From: Microbacterium hydrothermale
GTDB taxonomy: Bacteria > Actinomycetota > Actinomycetes > Actinomycetales > Microbacteriaceae
Reading direction: 5' to 3'
DNA: 64,000 nucleotides
Assembly: GCF_004854025.1 (NCBI RefSeq)
Contig: NZ_STGM01000002.1
Location: 248,001-312,000, forward strand
The position numbers and the translations under genes are program-made. Shown in pieces: positions 16,287 to 24,784 of this stretch. The notes beneath the pieces are model-generated. The model made no database searches and was not told the origin of the DNA. It saw nothing but the letters and a program-made list of their open reading frames with translations. Within the stretch, counting starts at the first letter, position 1; the number at the start of each line of letters is the position of its first letter.

Positions 16287-18035
16287 GTGATCGATCCGCT
16301 CATCATCGTCGTCGCCGGCGTGGTGGTCGTCGCCCTCGCCACGGTCATCGGGCCGCGCTTCAACATCGCCGGTCCCCTCGTTCTGCTCGCGGTGGGCGCG
16401 GGGGTCAGCCTGCTGCCCTTCGTGCCGGCGTTCGCGGTGAACCCCGAGGTCATCCTCATCGGGGTGCTCCCGCCCTTGCTGTACTCCGCGGCCGTGCAAC
16501 TGCCCGCGATCGAGTTCCGCCGCGACTTCGCCCCCATCGCCGGCCTGTCGGTGCTGCTGGTCGTGTTCAGCTCGCTCGTGCTCGGACTGTTCTTCTGGGC
16601 GGTCATCCCCGGCCTCGGGCTCGCCCTGTCGATCGCGCTGGGGGCCATCCTGAGCCCCACCGACGCGGTGGCCACCTCGATCGCGAAGCGCCTGGGCATC
16701 TCGCCGCGCGTGGTGACGATGCTCGAGGGGGAGAGCCTGCTCAACGACGCCACGGCCCTGGTGCTGCTGCGCACGGCGACCGCGGCGGTGGCATCCGGAT
16801 TCGCCTTCGGCGACGCCGTGGCATCCTTCGCGTGGGCCGTCGTGCTCGCCCTGGCGCTGGGCGCGGTGGTCGGGTGGGTCAACCTGCGCGTGCGGGAGCG
16901 CGTGTCGAACTCCGCGGCGAACACCGCCTTGAGCTTCACCGTGCCGTTCATCGCCTACCTGCCGACCGAGCACCTGGGCGGCTCGGGCCTGGTCGCGGCG
17001 GTCGTCGCGGGCATCGTCACCGGACAGGGCGCCGCCCGGCGGTTCACGCCCGAGCAGCGCATTAGCGACCGGCTCAACTGGCGCACGATCGAGCTGATCC
17101 TCGAGGGCGGGGTCTTCCTCGTGTTCGGGCTGGAGCTGAAAGACATCGTCACGGCGAACCTGCGCGAGCACGAGGGTCTCTGGCACGGGACCTGGCTGGC
17201 GCTCTCGGCGCTCGGCATCACGCTCGCCGCGCGCGCGCTGTACGTGTCGTGGCTCATCTGGATCCAGGGACGACGCAGCCACCGCGCCCCCCGGCATCTC
17301 GAGAGGGTCGACGACGCGCAGCGGCGCCTCGACCGCTTCGAAGAGGCCTACCGCACCGCCCCCGAGCAATTCGGCGCGCGTCTCGAAGACCCCGCTCGCG
17401 CCGAGCGGCGCATCGGGTGGATGCGCACGCGCATCGCCCGCACGATGGCCGATCTCGACTACTACCGCGACACCCCGCTCGACGCGCGTCACGGGAGCGT
17501 CATCGTCTGGGCCGGGATGCGCGGCGTCGTGACCCTCGCGGCCGCCCAGACGCTCCCCGTGGAAACCTCGCAGCGCCCCCTGCTGATCTTCGTCGCGTTC
17601 CTGGTCGCCCTGTTCAGCCTGGTGCTGCAGGGCCTGACCCTCCCGACCGTCGTCCGCCGGATCGGACTCGCGGGCGACGGGGGCGAGGGGCCCTCCCGCG
17701 ACGAGCAGCGCGCCCTCGACGCGGAGCTGCGGGATGCCGCGATCGCGGCCGTGCAGTCGGGAACGCTCGTGCGGCGCGACGGCGAGGCCTTCCCCGCGGA
17801 GATGATCGAGCGGGCCGGCGCCCGCCTCGTGCAGCCTCCCGACGAGGAGGCCTCGACGCGCGTGCGCGATTTCCTCGAGCTGCGGCTCGCCTCCATCGAG
17901 GCGATGCGGCACCGCCTGCACGACGTCGGCCGCGACGGCCGCTACAGCACCGCCGCCCTGCGCCACGCCCTCGCCGAACTCGACGCCGATCAGCTGAGTC
18001 TCGAGCTGCGCATCGACGACGGCGAGGACGCCTGA
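16287..18035 (+). CDS. CPA1-family Na+/H+ antiporter (NhaP type)
   Basis: 582 aa. The first ~420 residues form about twelve membrane helices with the CPA1 motifs GAILSPTDAVATS (about 115-127) and EGESLLNDATALVL (about 147-160), which carry the ion-binding aspartates and the conserved LND. A long cytoplasmic helical region (about 330-390, REDD-rich) interrupts before the last helices, where MRGVVTLAAA is conserved. A charged C-terminal domain of about 120 residues may regulate it. It exchanges Na+ (or K+) for protons in pH and salt homeostasis. The GTG start is set by the six-base spacing to the -10 box. Confidence 0.9.
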   Translation: MIDPLIIVVAGVVVVALATVIGPRFNIAGPLVLLAVGAGVSLLPFVPAFAVNPEVILIGVLPPLLYSAAVQLPAIEFRRDFAPIAGLSVLLVVFSSLVLGLFFWAVIPGLGLALSIALGAILSPTDAVATSIAKRLGISPRVVTMLEGESLLNDATALVLLRTATAAVASGFAFGDAVASFAWAVVLALALGAVVGWVNLRVRERVSNSAANTALSFTVPFIAYLPTEHLGGSGLVAAVVAGIVTGQGAARRFTPEQRISDRLNWRTIELILEGGVFLVFGLELKDIVTANLREHEGLWHGTWLALSALGITLAARALYVSWLIWIQGRRSHRAPRHLERVDDAQRRLDRFEEAYRTAPEQFGARLEDPARAERRIGWMRTRIARTMADLDYYRDTPLDARHGSVIVWAGMRGVVTLAAAQTLPVETSQRPLLIFVAFLVALFSLVLQGLTLPTVVRRIGLAGDGGEGPSRDEQRALDAELRDAAIAAVQSGTLVRRDGEAFPAEMIERAGARLVQPPDEEASTRVRDFLELRLASIEAMRHRLHDVGRDGRYSTAALRHALAELDADQLSLELRIDDGEDA

Positions 18036-18063
18036 GCGGAATACCGTCGGCGGCATCCCTGTT

Positions 18064-18069
18064 TATATT
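18064..18069 (+). promoter_or_regulatory. -10 box of the SDR gene
   Basis: TATATT in an AT-rich patch 61 bp before the SDR start. It is one of the closest matches to TATAAT in the window. No clear -35 element was found. Confidence 0.5.
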
Positions 18070-18129
18070 CATGCGCATGCGGTCGCCACGAGATCCGCGG
18101 TGACTCGACGGCGGGAGAGAAGTGCATCC

Positions 18130-18882
18130 ATGAGCAGGTTCGCCCAGAAGGTCGCCCTCGTCACCGGTGGCGGCAGCGGAATCGGAGCCGCGATCGCGCG
18201 GGAGCTGGCAGCGGAAGGGGCGTCGGTCGTCGTCACCGACATCAACCAGGATGCCGCCGAGCGCGTCGTGCAGCAGATCACCGACGCGGGCGGAACCGCC
18301 GCGGCCTTCGTGCAGAACACCGCGAAGTGGCAGGACTCGCAGGCGGCCGTCGCCTTCGCGCAGGACACCTTCGGCGGGCTCCACCTCGCCGTCAACAACG
18401 CCGGCATCGGCGCCCCGCCGCAGAACATCGGCGACTACGACGTCGAGGCGTGGGACCGCGTGCGCGCGGTCGACCTGGACGGCGTCTTCTACGGCCTGAA
18501 GTTCGAGCTGCCGGCCATCGTCGCCTCCGGCGGCGGGGCGATCGTCAACATGGCATCCGTGCTGGGCTCGGTCGGCATCGCGCAGAACGCCGCCTACGTC
18601 GCCAGCAAGCACGCACTGGTCGGCCTGACGAAGGTTGCGGCGCTGGAATACACCGCGAAGGGCGTGCGCACCAACGCCGTCGGTCCCGGATTCATCGACA
18701 CGCCCCTCGTCCGCTCGAGCCTGAGCCCCGAGGCACTGACGCACCTCGAGAACGAGCACGCCACCGGTCGCCTCGGCACCGACTCCGAGGTCGCCGCGCT
18801 CACGCTCTTCCTGCTGAGCGACGCCGCATCGTTCATCTCGGGCAGCTACCACCTCGTCGACGGCGGATACTCGGCGCACTGA
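18130..18882 (+). CDS. Classical short-chain dehydrogenase/reductase
   Basis: 250 aa, the usual length of classical SDRs. The cofactor motif TGGGSGIG is at about 13-20, NNAG at about 91-94, the catalytic serine in MASVLGS (about 143) and YVASK at about 156-160. VTDIN after the second strand, with Asp at the tip, suggests preference for NAD(H). It oxidises or reduces an alcohol/ketone; the substrate is unknown. The ATG at 18130 is preceded by GGGAGAGA. The frame continues upstream without family similarity. It is monocistronic, ending in a hairpin. Confidence 0.92.
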   Translation: MSRFAQKVALVTGGGSGIGAAIARELAAEGASVVVTDINQDAAERVVQQITDAGGTAAAFVQNTAKWQDSQAAVAFAQDTFGGLHLAVNNAGIGAPPQNIGDYDVEAWDRVRAVDLDGVFYGLKFELPAIVASGGGAIVNMASVLGSVGIAQNAAYVASKHALVGLTKVAALEYTAKGVRTNAVGPGFIDTPLVRSSLSPEALTHLENEHATGRLGTDSEVAALTLFLLSDAASFISGSYHLVDGGYSAH

Positions 18883-18895
18883 GCCACCGCCCCGG

Positions 18896-18926
18896 GCCCG
18901 CCGCGCGTGAGGTGCGGCGGGCCTTC
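18896..18926 (+). terminator. Terminator of the SDR gene
   Basis: A 9-bp perfect GC stem (GCCCGCCGC / GCGGCGGGC) with a 9-nt loop, followed by CTTCGT. It starts 13 bases after the stop. Confidence 0.7.
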
Positions 18927-18989
18927 GTCGTGCGGGGGTGTTCGTGCCGGGGGCGGTGCCGGGCGCGGGTCTCGCCCGTGAGGGCGGGC

Positions 18990-19068
18990 ATGTCCCACTT
19001 CTGGTCGGTGCTGACGCCCTCGACCCGCACTTTTCGGGACGAGCACCGTCATAAGTGGGACGAGGGGG
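18990..19068. repeat. Third, diverged copy of the GTCCCACTT hairpin repeat
   Basis: It starts TGTCCCACTTCTGG and ends AAGTGGGACGAGGGGG, matching the edges of the repeats at 6984-7202 while the loop differs. Outer arms of about 18 bp can pair (CCACTTCTG with CATAAGTGG, GGTGC with GCACC). Confidence 0.75.
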
Positions 19069-19132
19069 CGCCGACCCCGGCCCGGAGGGCGGTTTCGCAG
19101 GGGCGTGGGGCACAATGGTCGCGGAGGTTTCC

Positions 19133-19609
19133 ATGAGCGATCCGATCCCGACGATGCCGTCATCCGCGGATGCCGCCGGGACCAGCCCGGTCCACGTGAT
19201 GCACACCGCGGCCGAGTGCCCGAAGTGCTTCACCGAGTTGCAGAGTGATCGCGACTGGTGGCGCGCGCGTCCCGCCGGATCCCGTCTCGTCGGACTGGTG
19301 GTGTCGCGGCCCGACATGCCCACCGTCGTGCAGCAGCGCGACGATCTCACCCGCTTCGGCGTGCCCATCGAGGGCTTCCGCCACCCCGCCCCGGAGACGC
19401 TCGAGGGGTGGGCGAACCGCCTCGACCGGTTCTTCGGCACGCTGACGAGCGGCGACGTGCTCGTGGTCGCGAGCATCCACGCTCTCGGAGCGACCCGAGA
19501 GGATGCCAACCGTGCGGTCGCCGACCTGCGCCGACGCGGCGTGATGGTGAAGGTGTTGTCGCACGGCGACCGGCACCTGCACGACGCCTCACTTCCGTCC
19601 CGGGGCTGA
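19133..19609 (+). CDS. Orphan serine-recombinase (resolvase) fold protein without DNA-binding domain
   Basis: 158 aa. Residues about 46-140 follow the resolvase N-terminal domain: a first strand LVGLVVSRP with Ser where the catalytic serine sits; a QQRDDLTRFGV helix; RLDRFFGTLTSGDVLVV; then HALGAT and a final RRRGVMVKVL strand. The catalytic arginines of the usual LDRLGRS motif are replaced (HALGATR), and there is no C-terminal HTH. It is therefore probably not an active recombinase. A short N-terminal segment has CPKC (about 26-29), which may bind metal or be redox active. The start has GGAGG at 19123-19127. Confidence 0.6.
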   Translation: MSDPIPTMPSSADAAGTSPVHVMHTAAECPKCFTELQSDRDWWRARPAGSRLVGLVVSRPDMPTVVQQRDDLTRFGVPIEGFRHPAPETLEGWANRLDRFFGTLTSGDVLVVASIHALGATREDANRAVADLRRRGVMVKVLSHGDRHLHDASLPSRG

Positions 19610-19630
19610 CCGGGGCGGAACTGAGGCGTC
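19583..19630 (+). terminator. Hairpin spanning the stop codon of the resolvase-fold gene
   Basis: 21-nt arms (19583-19603 and 19610-19630) pair at 19 positions. The TGA stop lies in the loop. There is no U-tract, so it may be an mRNA-stabilising hairpin rather than a terminator. Confidence 0.55.
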
Positions 19631-19637
19631 GCAGGAG

Positions 19638-19919
19638 CCGTCCGGCGGAGTCCTCGCCCGCATCGCGGCCCCGCGGCATCCTGGGCCGGCGTGTCACCCG
19701 CCGACTCCGCACGACGGCCGAGCCGGACCCACAACAACCGTCACGCGGAGTCCGAGCCCCAACCGCGGCCCCACGGCATCCGGAACCGGCGTGTCACCCG
19801 CCGACTCCGCACGACGGTTGGGCCGGACCCACAACGACCGTCCCGCGGAGTCCGAGCCCCGACCTCGACCCCGCGGCATCCGGAATACCCCGAGTCCGCA
19901 CGACGGCCGCGCCGTCACC
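19638..19919. repeat. Tandem array of a 100-bp unit with internal inverted repeats
   Basis: The unit starting CCGTC.CGCGGAGTCC recurs at 19638, 19738 and 19838, exactly 100 bp apart; the third copy is partial and diverges near 19885. Each junction forms a stem-loop: GACTCCGCACGACGGT pairs with ACCGTCCCGCGGAGTC at 14 of 16 positions. It lies between convergent genes, and the open frames through it are not gene-like. Confidence 0.9.
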
Positions 19920-19946
19920 AGACGGCGGTGGCCGCCCGCACACGAC

Positions 19947-19978
19947 GGTGCCCCCGCAGACGGATCTGCGGGGGCACC
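19947..19978 (-). terminator. Terminator of the DEAD-box helicase gene
   Basis: A perfect 14-bp stem (GGTGCCCCCGCAGA at 19947-19960, complement at 19965-19978) with a CGGA loop, 13 bases beyond the helicase stop. Confidence 0.85.
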
Positions 19979-19990
19979 GGGAGAAGCGAC

Positions 19991-21538
19991 TCAGCCCTGG
20001 GCGCGACGGTTCGTCCGCGGGTTGCGGGCGCCGACGACCATGCCGGTGGTGGGGGTTCCGGATGCCGAACGCCCGGCGCCCTGCGGACGGGCAGCGGGGG
20101 CGCCGGTGCGCTGCGCACCCGCTCCGCCCTGGCCGCGGCCCGCGCCGGAGCGCTGGCCGCCGCGACCGCCCTGCGGAGCGCGACCACCGGCCGGAGCGTC
20201 GGATGCCGGGGCACCCGCGCCGCGACGACGACCGCCGCCGCCCTGTGCGCCGCCGCGGGCCGAGGATTGCTGGCCCTCACCGCGGGCCGCGCGCTTGCGC
20301 TGGGCGTTGGCGCCCTGCGAACGTCCGCCGCCCTGGGGCTGCGCGACGACCGGCTCGGGCTTGACGTAGGGGGCCACCTCGCCGACCAGGGCGACGACCT
20401 CGGGAGAGGTGGAGGTGACCTGCTGCGGGGTGGCCGAGATCTTGGCCTTACGCAGGATGTCGAGGGTGTCGCGACGCTGCTCGGGGAGCATGATCGTCAC
20501 CACGTCACCGGCGGTGCCGGCGCGCGCGGTGCGGCCGGAGCGGTGCAGGTACGCCTTGTGCTCGACGGGCGGGTCGACGTGCACGACCAGCTCCACGCCA
20601 TCGACGTGCACACCGCGCGCGGCGACGTCGGTGGCCACGAGCACCTTGGCGCGACCGTCGCCGAAGGCGGCCAGGTTGCGGTCGCGGGCGGGCTGCGAGA
20701 GGTTGCCGTGCAGGTCGACGGCGGGGATGCCCGAGGCCGTCAGCTGCTTCGCGAGCTTCTTCGCCTGGTGCTTGGTGCGCATGAAGAGGATGCGGCGGGC
20801 GGTGCCGGAGGCGAGGGTCTGGACGAGGTCCTTCTTGGCATCCGCGTCGACCGGGGCGAAGACGTGGTGGGTCATCGCGGCGACGTGCGAGTGGGCCTCG
20901 TCGACCGAGTGCAGCACCTCGTTGCGCAGGAAGCGCTTGACGAGCTTGTCCACGCCGTTGTCCAGCGTCGCCGAGAAGAGCAGGCGCTGTCCGTCGGCGG
21001 GGGTGCGCGAGAGCAGGCGCGTGACACCGGGCAGGAAGCCGAGGTCGGCCATGTGGTCGGCCTCGTCGAGAACGGTGATCTCGACGTCGCCGAGGTTCGC
21101 GAAGCCCTGACCGATCAGGTCTTCGAGGCGACCGGGGCACGCGACGAGGATGTCGACGCCGGCGTTCAACGCGTCGACCTGGCGCTTCTGGTTCACGCCG
21201 CCGTAGACCGTCGTGGTCACGAGGTCGTAGGCCGCGGCGAGGGGCTTGATGACCTCGTCGATCTGGTTGGCCAGCTCGCGGGTCGGAGCCAGCACGAGCG
21301 CGCGGGGCTTGCGGCCGCGGCGGCGGTCGGCCTTGGCGGCGAGCCGGGCGACCAGCGGCAGCGAGAAGGCGAGGGTCTTGCCCGAGCCGGTCTTGCCGCG
21401 GCCGAGCACGTCACGGCCGGCGAGGGTGTCGGGCAGGGTGTCGGCCTGGATCGGGAACGGCTCGTTCTTGCCCTGAGCGGCGAGAACGTCGATGAGGGGG
21501 GCGGGCACGCCGAGGTCGGCGAAAGTCTGGGACGTCAT
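19991..21538 (-). CDS. DEAD-box ATP-dependent RNA helicase with RGG-like tail
   Basis: 515 aa. The Q motif (FADLGVPAPL...FPIQ), Walker A GKTGSGKT, PTREL, CPGR, DEAD, SAT and HRSGRTAR are all present in order. The C-terminal ~130 residues are Gly/Arg/Gln-rich (GGGRRRGAG and similar) and probably bind RNA. It is likely to remodel rRNA or mRNA structure, as CsdA/RhlE-type helicases do in cold adaptation or ribosome assembly. The ATG at 21538 has AGGAG seven bases upstream; the frame upstream is not conserved. The roughly 240-bp region before it contains the divergent start of a 40-codon ORF. Confidence 0.92.
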   Translation of the reverse strand: MTSQTFADLGVPAPLIDVLAAQGKNEPFPIQADTLPDTLAGRDVLGRGKTGSGKTLAFSLPLVARLAAKADRRRGRKPRALVLAPTRELANQIDEVIKPLAAAYDLVTTTVYGGVNQKRQVDALNAGVDILVACPGRLEDLIGQGFANLGDVEITVLDEADHMADLGFLPGVTRLLSRTPADGQRLLFSATLDNGVDKLVKRFLRNEVLHSVDEAHSHVAAMTHHVFAPVDADAKKDLVQTLASGTARRILFMRTKHQAKKLAKQLTASGIPAVDLHGNLSQPARDRNLAAFGDGRAKVLVATDVAARGVHVDGVELVVHVDPPVEHKAYLHRSGRTARAGTAGDVVTIMLPEQRRDTLDILRKAKISATPQQVTSTSPEVVALVGEVAPYVKPEPVVAQPQGGGRSQGANAQRKRAARGEGQQSSARGGAQGGGGRRRGAGAPASDAPAGGRAPQGGRGGQRSGAGRGQGGAGAQRTGAPAARPQGAGRSASGTPTTGMVVGARNPRTNRRAQG

Positions 21539-21768
21539 GAATACTCCTGCCGCGGCGCACGCGCGCACGGCGGTTCGGGATGCCGCGATGCTGCGGCTGC
21601 AGGGGCGAAGGCGCCGGGTGGCGCATCCGTTCGCCGTGAAGGTCAAAGGCCCGAGAAGAGGGGGCCGGTGCGTTCGACGACGCGTGGAGCGAAAGCTCCA
21701 GAGATCAGTCTACCGGGTGGGACGGTCATCTCCGTCTCTCGGGGGATCCGCAGAGGCGCGAGCACTCG

Positions 21769-21774
21769 TACCGT
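21769..21774 (+). promoter_or_regulatory. -10 box in front of a 40-codon ORF
   Basis: TACCGT lies seven bases before ATG at 21782, close to the six-base leaderless spacing seen elsewhere in this window. Confidence 0.45.
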
Positions 21775-21781
21775 CGATGGC

Positions 21782-21904
21782 ATGGATATCGCCTCGATGA
21801 TCATGGGCGCCTCGATCGCGTCGATCGCCTGGATCGGGTTCTGGCCGTGGGCGAAGCTGCGGCGGTTGCGAGAACTCGACGCTCACGACAGCACCATCGG
21901 CTGA
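21782..21904 (+). CDS. Small single-helix membrane protein (40 aa)
   Basis: A short frame with its own TANNNT box seven bases before the ATG. It begins MDIASMIMG, has one membrane helix (about residues 5-23, with GASIASIAWIGFW), then a cluster of basic residues (KLRRLREL), and ends AHDSTIG. The layout is that of a small inner-membrane protein with its C-terminus in the cytoplasm. It sits between the DEAD-box helicase (divergent) and tag (convergent, stop 20 bp away). I know no named family for it. It could be chance, but the promoter, helix and charge pattern together favour a real gene. Confidence 0.55.
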   Translation: MDIASMIMGASIASIAWIGFWPWAKLRRLRELDAHDSTIG

Positions 21905-21923
21905 GCGCGCGACCAGGGAAGAG

Positions 21924-22496
21924 TCACGCGGCGGCGCGCCAGCACCCCGCCACGTGGTCGTCGACCATGCCCGAGGACTGCATGAGGGCGTACATCGTGG
22001 TCGGTCCGACGAAGCGGAATCCGCGGCGACGCAGTTCCTTGCTCATCGCGGTCGACTCGGGGGTCACGGCCGGCACCTCGGCGAAGGTCGCCGGGGGTGT
22101 GTGCGCGGCGGGGGCGAACGACCACATCAGAGCGTCGAATTCGCCCTCAGCCATGGCCGCCACGATGCGGGCGTTGCCGATCACGGCCTCGATTTTTCCG
22201 CGGTGGCGGATGATGCCGGCATCCTGGAGGAGCCGCTCGACGTCGTCGGGGCCGAAGCTCGCCACGATCGACGGCTCGAAACCGTCGAACACCTCGCGGA
22301 AGCGCGGACGCTTGCGCAGGATCGTGATCCAGGCGAGGCCCGCCTGGAAGCCCTCGAGGCTCATCTTCTCGAACAGCGGACGGTCGCCGCGCAGCTCGGT
22401 GCCCCACTCTTCGTCGTGGTACCGCTGGTACTCGGCGTCGGTGCCCGCCCACGCGCAGCGGGTGACGCCGTCGGACCCGGTGACGAGATCGCTCAT
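21924..22496 (-). CDS. tag: DNA-3-methyladenine glycosylase I
   Basis: Removes 3-methyladenine from alkylated DNA, starting base-excision repair. 190 aa, normal for TagI. The N-terminal RCAWAG and YHDEEWG segments carry the zinc cysteine and histidine and the conserved Glu. FEKMSLEGFQAGLAWITIL is the family core, and the C-terminal DDHVAGCW supplies the remaining zinc His and Cys. The ATG at 22496 has a TANNNT box exactly six bases upstream. It is downstream of the acyl-CoA oxidase gene on the same strand but separated from it by a perfect hairpin, so it has its own promoter. Confidence 0.95.
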   Translation of the reverse strand: MSDLVTGSDGVTRCAWAGTDAEYQRYHDEEWGTELRGDRPLFEKMSLEGFQAGLAWITILRKRPRFREVFDGFEPSIVASFGPDDVERLLQDAGIIRHRGKIEAVIGNARIVAAMAEGEFDALMWSFAPAAHTPPATFAEVPAVTPESTAMSKELRRRGFRFVGPTTMYALMQSSGMVDDHVAGCWRAAA

Positions 22497-22502
22497 GCGT
22501 CC

Positions 22503-22508
22503 AGGCTA
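22503..22508 (-). promoter_or_regulatory. -10 box of tag, leaderless spacing
   Basis: On the minus strand TAGCCT, then GGACGC, then the tag ATG: a six-base gap. Confidence 0.6.
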
Positions 22509-22556
22509 GGCGGGGCCTCCGACATCGCGCCGCGCCGCGTCACAGCGGCGGACCAG

Positions 22557-22605
22557 TGACGCGAGAACAGGCCGACCCTCGACGGATCGGCCTGTTCTCG
22601 CGTCA
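22557..22605 (-). terminator. Perfect 19-bp hairpin after the acyl-CoA oxidase gene
   Basis: Arms 22557-22575 and 22587-22605 are exact reverse complements (TGACGCGAGAACAGGCCGA) with an 11-nt loop. There is no U-run. It lies between the oxidase stop and the tag promoter and contains the GAACAGG/CCTGTTC words seen at two other intergenic sites. Confidence 0.75.
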
Positions 22606-22640
22606 TCCCCTGTCCTCGTCGGGGACCGGGGCGGATGCCG

Positions 22641-24743
22641 TCACCGGGCGGGCTTCTTCTCCGGAACCGGGGCGTTGCCCGAGGCCTTCAGCTCGGCGTA
22701 GTACGCCGCGGCCTCGTTCTGGCGGTCGTCCTCGACGCCCGAGGCGATCGAGGCGCGGATGTGCTCCGGGCCGTAGCCGAAGGCATCGACGAGGTCCTGC
22801 GCGTGCGGACGGAGACGCGCGCACAGGCGGTCGATGTAGCTCGACACCGCCGCGGCACGCTGCGTCGAGAGCCGGCCGTTGATGAGGTACCAGGCCAGGT
22901 GCTTCTCGATGAGCTGCAGACCGAACAGGTCGCGCAGCCAGGTGAGCACCCGGAGGGTGTCGCGGTCGCCGATGCGGTTGATGGCGTCGGTGAAGGCCTC
23001 CCACTGCAGCAGTTCGCCGTGCGCGCGAGCGGCCTCGATGAGCTCGGCCTGGTTCTCGTTGAACAGCGCCGCCGCCTCCTCGCGGGAGAGCTTGGATGCC
23101 GGGCGCAGGCGCCCCGCGATGTCGGCGATCATCTGCTGAACCCGACCGGCCAGCAGCTCGTGCTGCTGCTCGGCGCGCAGGCCCTTCTCGACCGACCGGG
23201 CGGTCGAACCGAAATCGCTGACCGCCTGACCCAGCTGACGCATCCCCGCACCGTGGAAGAGCTTGCCGGCCGTCTGGCCGACGGCGAAGGCGGCGAGCTG
23301 CTTGGCATCCTTGCCCTTGAACTGCTTCGCGTAGTCGGCCAGCAGACGCTTGCCGACCAGCTGGAGGAGGATGTTGTTGTCGCCCTCGAAGGTGACGTAG
23401 ATATCGAGGTCGGCGCGCAGACCCACGAGTCGGTTCTCGAACAGGAAGCCCTGCCCGCCGCACGCCTCGCGCGACTCCTGCAGGGTGTCGAGCGCGTGCC
23501 AGGTCGACAGCGGCTTGAGGGCCGCGGCGAGGGTCTCGAGGTCTTCGCGATCGGCGTCGGTGTCGAGCGCGCCGCTGAAGACGCCGTCGAACTTCTGCAG
23601 GAACTCGTCGTGCGCGAAGATCTCCGCGTACGTCGTGGCCAGGCGCGGCAGGAGACGGCGCTGGTGCTTCCCGTAGTCGAGCAGGGTCACCTCGGGGGTC
23701 CCGCTGCCCGAGTCGAACTGGCGGCGCTGGTTGCCGTAGGTGATCGCGATGGTGAGGCCGATCGCCGATGCCCACGCCGCGGCGCCGTCGAGGGAGACGC
23801 GCCCCTGGACCAGGGTTCCGAGCATCGTGAAGAAGCGACGGCCCGGGCTGGCGATGTCGCTGGAGTAGGTGCCGTCGGCCGCGACGTCGCCGTACCGGTT
23901 GAGAAGGTTCGTGCGGGGGACGCGCACCTGGTCGAAGTGCAGGCGACCGTTGTCGATTCCGTTCAGACCGCCCTTCAGGCCGTCGTCCTCGCCGCCGATG
24001 CCGGGGAGGAAGTTCCCCGCGTCGTCGCGCAGCGGCACGTAGAAGCAGTGCACGCCGTGGTTGACGCCCTTCGTGATGAGCTGCGCGAAGACCGTCGCCG
24101 CCTTGCCGTGCAGGGCGGCGTTGCCGAGGTAGTCCTTCCACGCCCCGCGGAACGGGGTGTGGATGACGAACTCCTCGGTATCGGGGTCGTAGGTCGCGGT
24201 GGTGCCGATGGCCGACACGTCGGAGCCGTGCCCGGTCTCGGTCATCGCGAACGCCCCCGGGATCTCGAGGCTCATGATGCCGGGGAGCCACTTGTCGTGG
24301 TGCTCGCGGGTGCCCAGCTGCAGGACGGCCGAGCCGAACAGACCCCACTGCACACCGGACTTGATCTGCAGGCTCGGGTCGGCGGCGACGAGTTCTTCGA
24401 ACCCGGCGATGTTGGCGCCGTTGTTCTCCTCGCCGCCGAGGCGCTTCGGGAACGCCCGGTGGACCGCCTTGTTCTGCACGAGGAGGTGGAGCTGGCTGAG
24501 GGTGCGCTCGCGGTGCGCATCCATGCCCAGGCTGTCGTCGCGCCACAGCGCGGGGTCTTTGATCATCTCGCGCGCCTCGCGGCGGGTCTCGGCCCAGGTA
24601 CCGAGCAGCAGGTCGGTGACCCGCTCGGTGTCGATGCGGGCTTCGGCGGCCTCGGCCGCGCTGTGGGCGGCGGTCGGCGCGCCGCCCACGGGCGTGCGCG
24701 TGCTCGTGGCGGGCGTGGTGGGACGGACGGCGGCGTCGGTCAT
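22641..24743 (-). CDS. Acyl-CoA oxidase/dehydrogenase-like flavoprotein
   Basis: 700 aa, the length and order of peroxisomal-type acyl-CoA oxidases rather than 380-aa dehydrogenases. An N-terminal helical domain contains IKSGVQWGLFGSAV. The flavin-contact segment AMTETGHGSDVS lies near residues 200-210. The middle carries EACGGQGFLFENR, and a C-terminal helical domain follows. It introduces the 2,3 double bond of acyl-CoA, either passing electrons to O2 or to an electron-transfer flavoprotein. The first 40 residues are Thr/Ala/Pro-rich and disordered. The ATG at 24743 is preferred; the frame upstream runs into low-complexity sequence. TACCGT at 24779-24784 (minus strand) is the likely -10 box. 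Confidence 0.88.
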   Translation of the reverse strand: MTDAAVRPTTPATSTRTPVGGAPTAAHSAAEAAEARIDTERVTDLLLGTWAETRREAREMIKDPALWRDDSLGMDAHRERTLSQLHLLVQNKAVHRAFPKRLGGEENNGANIAGFEELVAADPSLQIKSGVQWGLFGSAVLQLGTREHHDKWLPGIMSLEIPGAFAMTETGHGSDVSAIGTTATYDPDTEEFVIHTPFRGAWKDYLGNAALHGKAATVFAQLITKGVNHGVHCFYVPLRDDAGNFLPGIGGEDDGLKGGLNGIDNGRLHFDQVRVPRTNLLNRYGDVAADGTYSSDIASPGRRFFTMLGTLVQGRVSLDGAAAWASAIGLTIAITYGNQRRQFDSGSGTPEVTLLDYGKHQRRLLPRLATTYAEIFAHDEFLQKFDGVFSGALDTDADREDLETLAAALKPLSTWHALDTLQESREACGGQGFLFENRLVGLRADLDIYVTFEGDNNILLQLVGKRLLADYAKQFKGKDAKQLAAFAVGQTAGKLFHGAGMRQLGQAVSDFGSTARSVEKGLRAEQQHELLAGRVQQMIADIAGRLRPASKLSREEAAALFNENQAELIEAARAHGELLQWEAFTDAINRIGDRDTLRVLTWLRDLFGLQLIEKHLAWYLINGRLSTQRAAAVSSYIDRLCARLRPHAQDLVDAFGYGPEHIRASIASGVEDDRQNEAAAYYAELKASGNAPVPEKKPAR

Positions 24744-24784
24744 TCTCGGCACCTTTCGACGTTGCAAAGGGATGCCTCCACGGT

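Noticed and set aside
19638..19919. CRISPR array
   Set aside because: The 100-bp unit repeats without alternating unique spacers and no cas genes are nearby.
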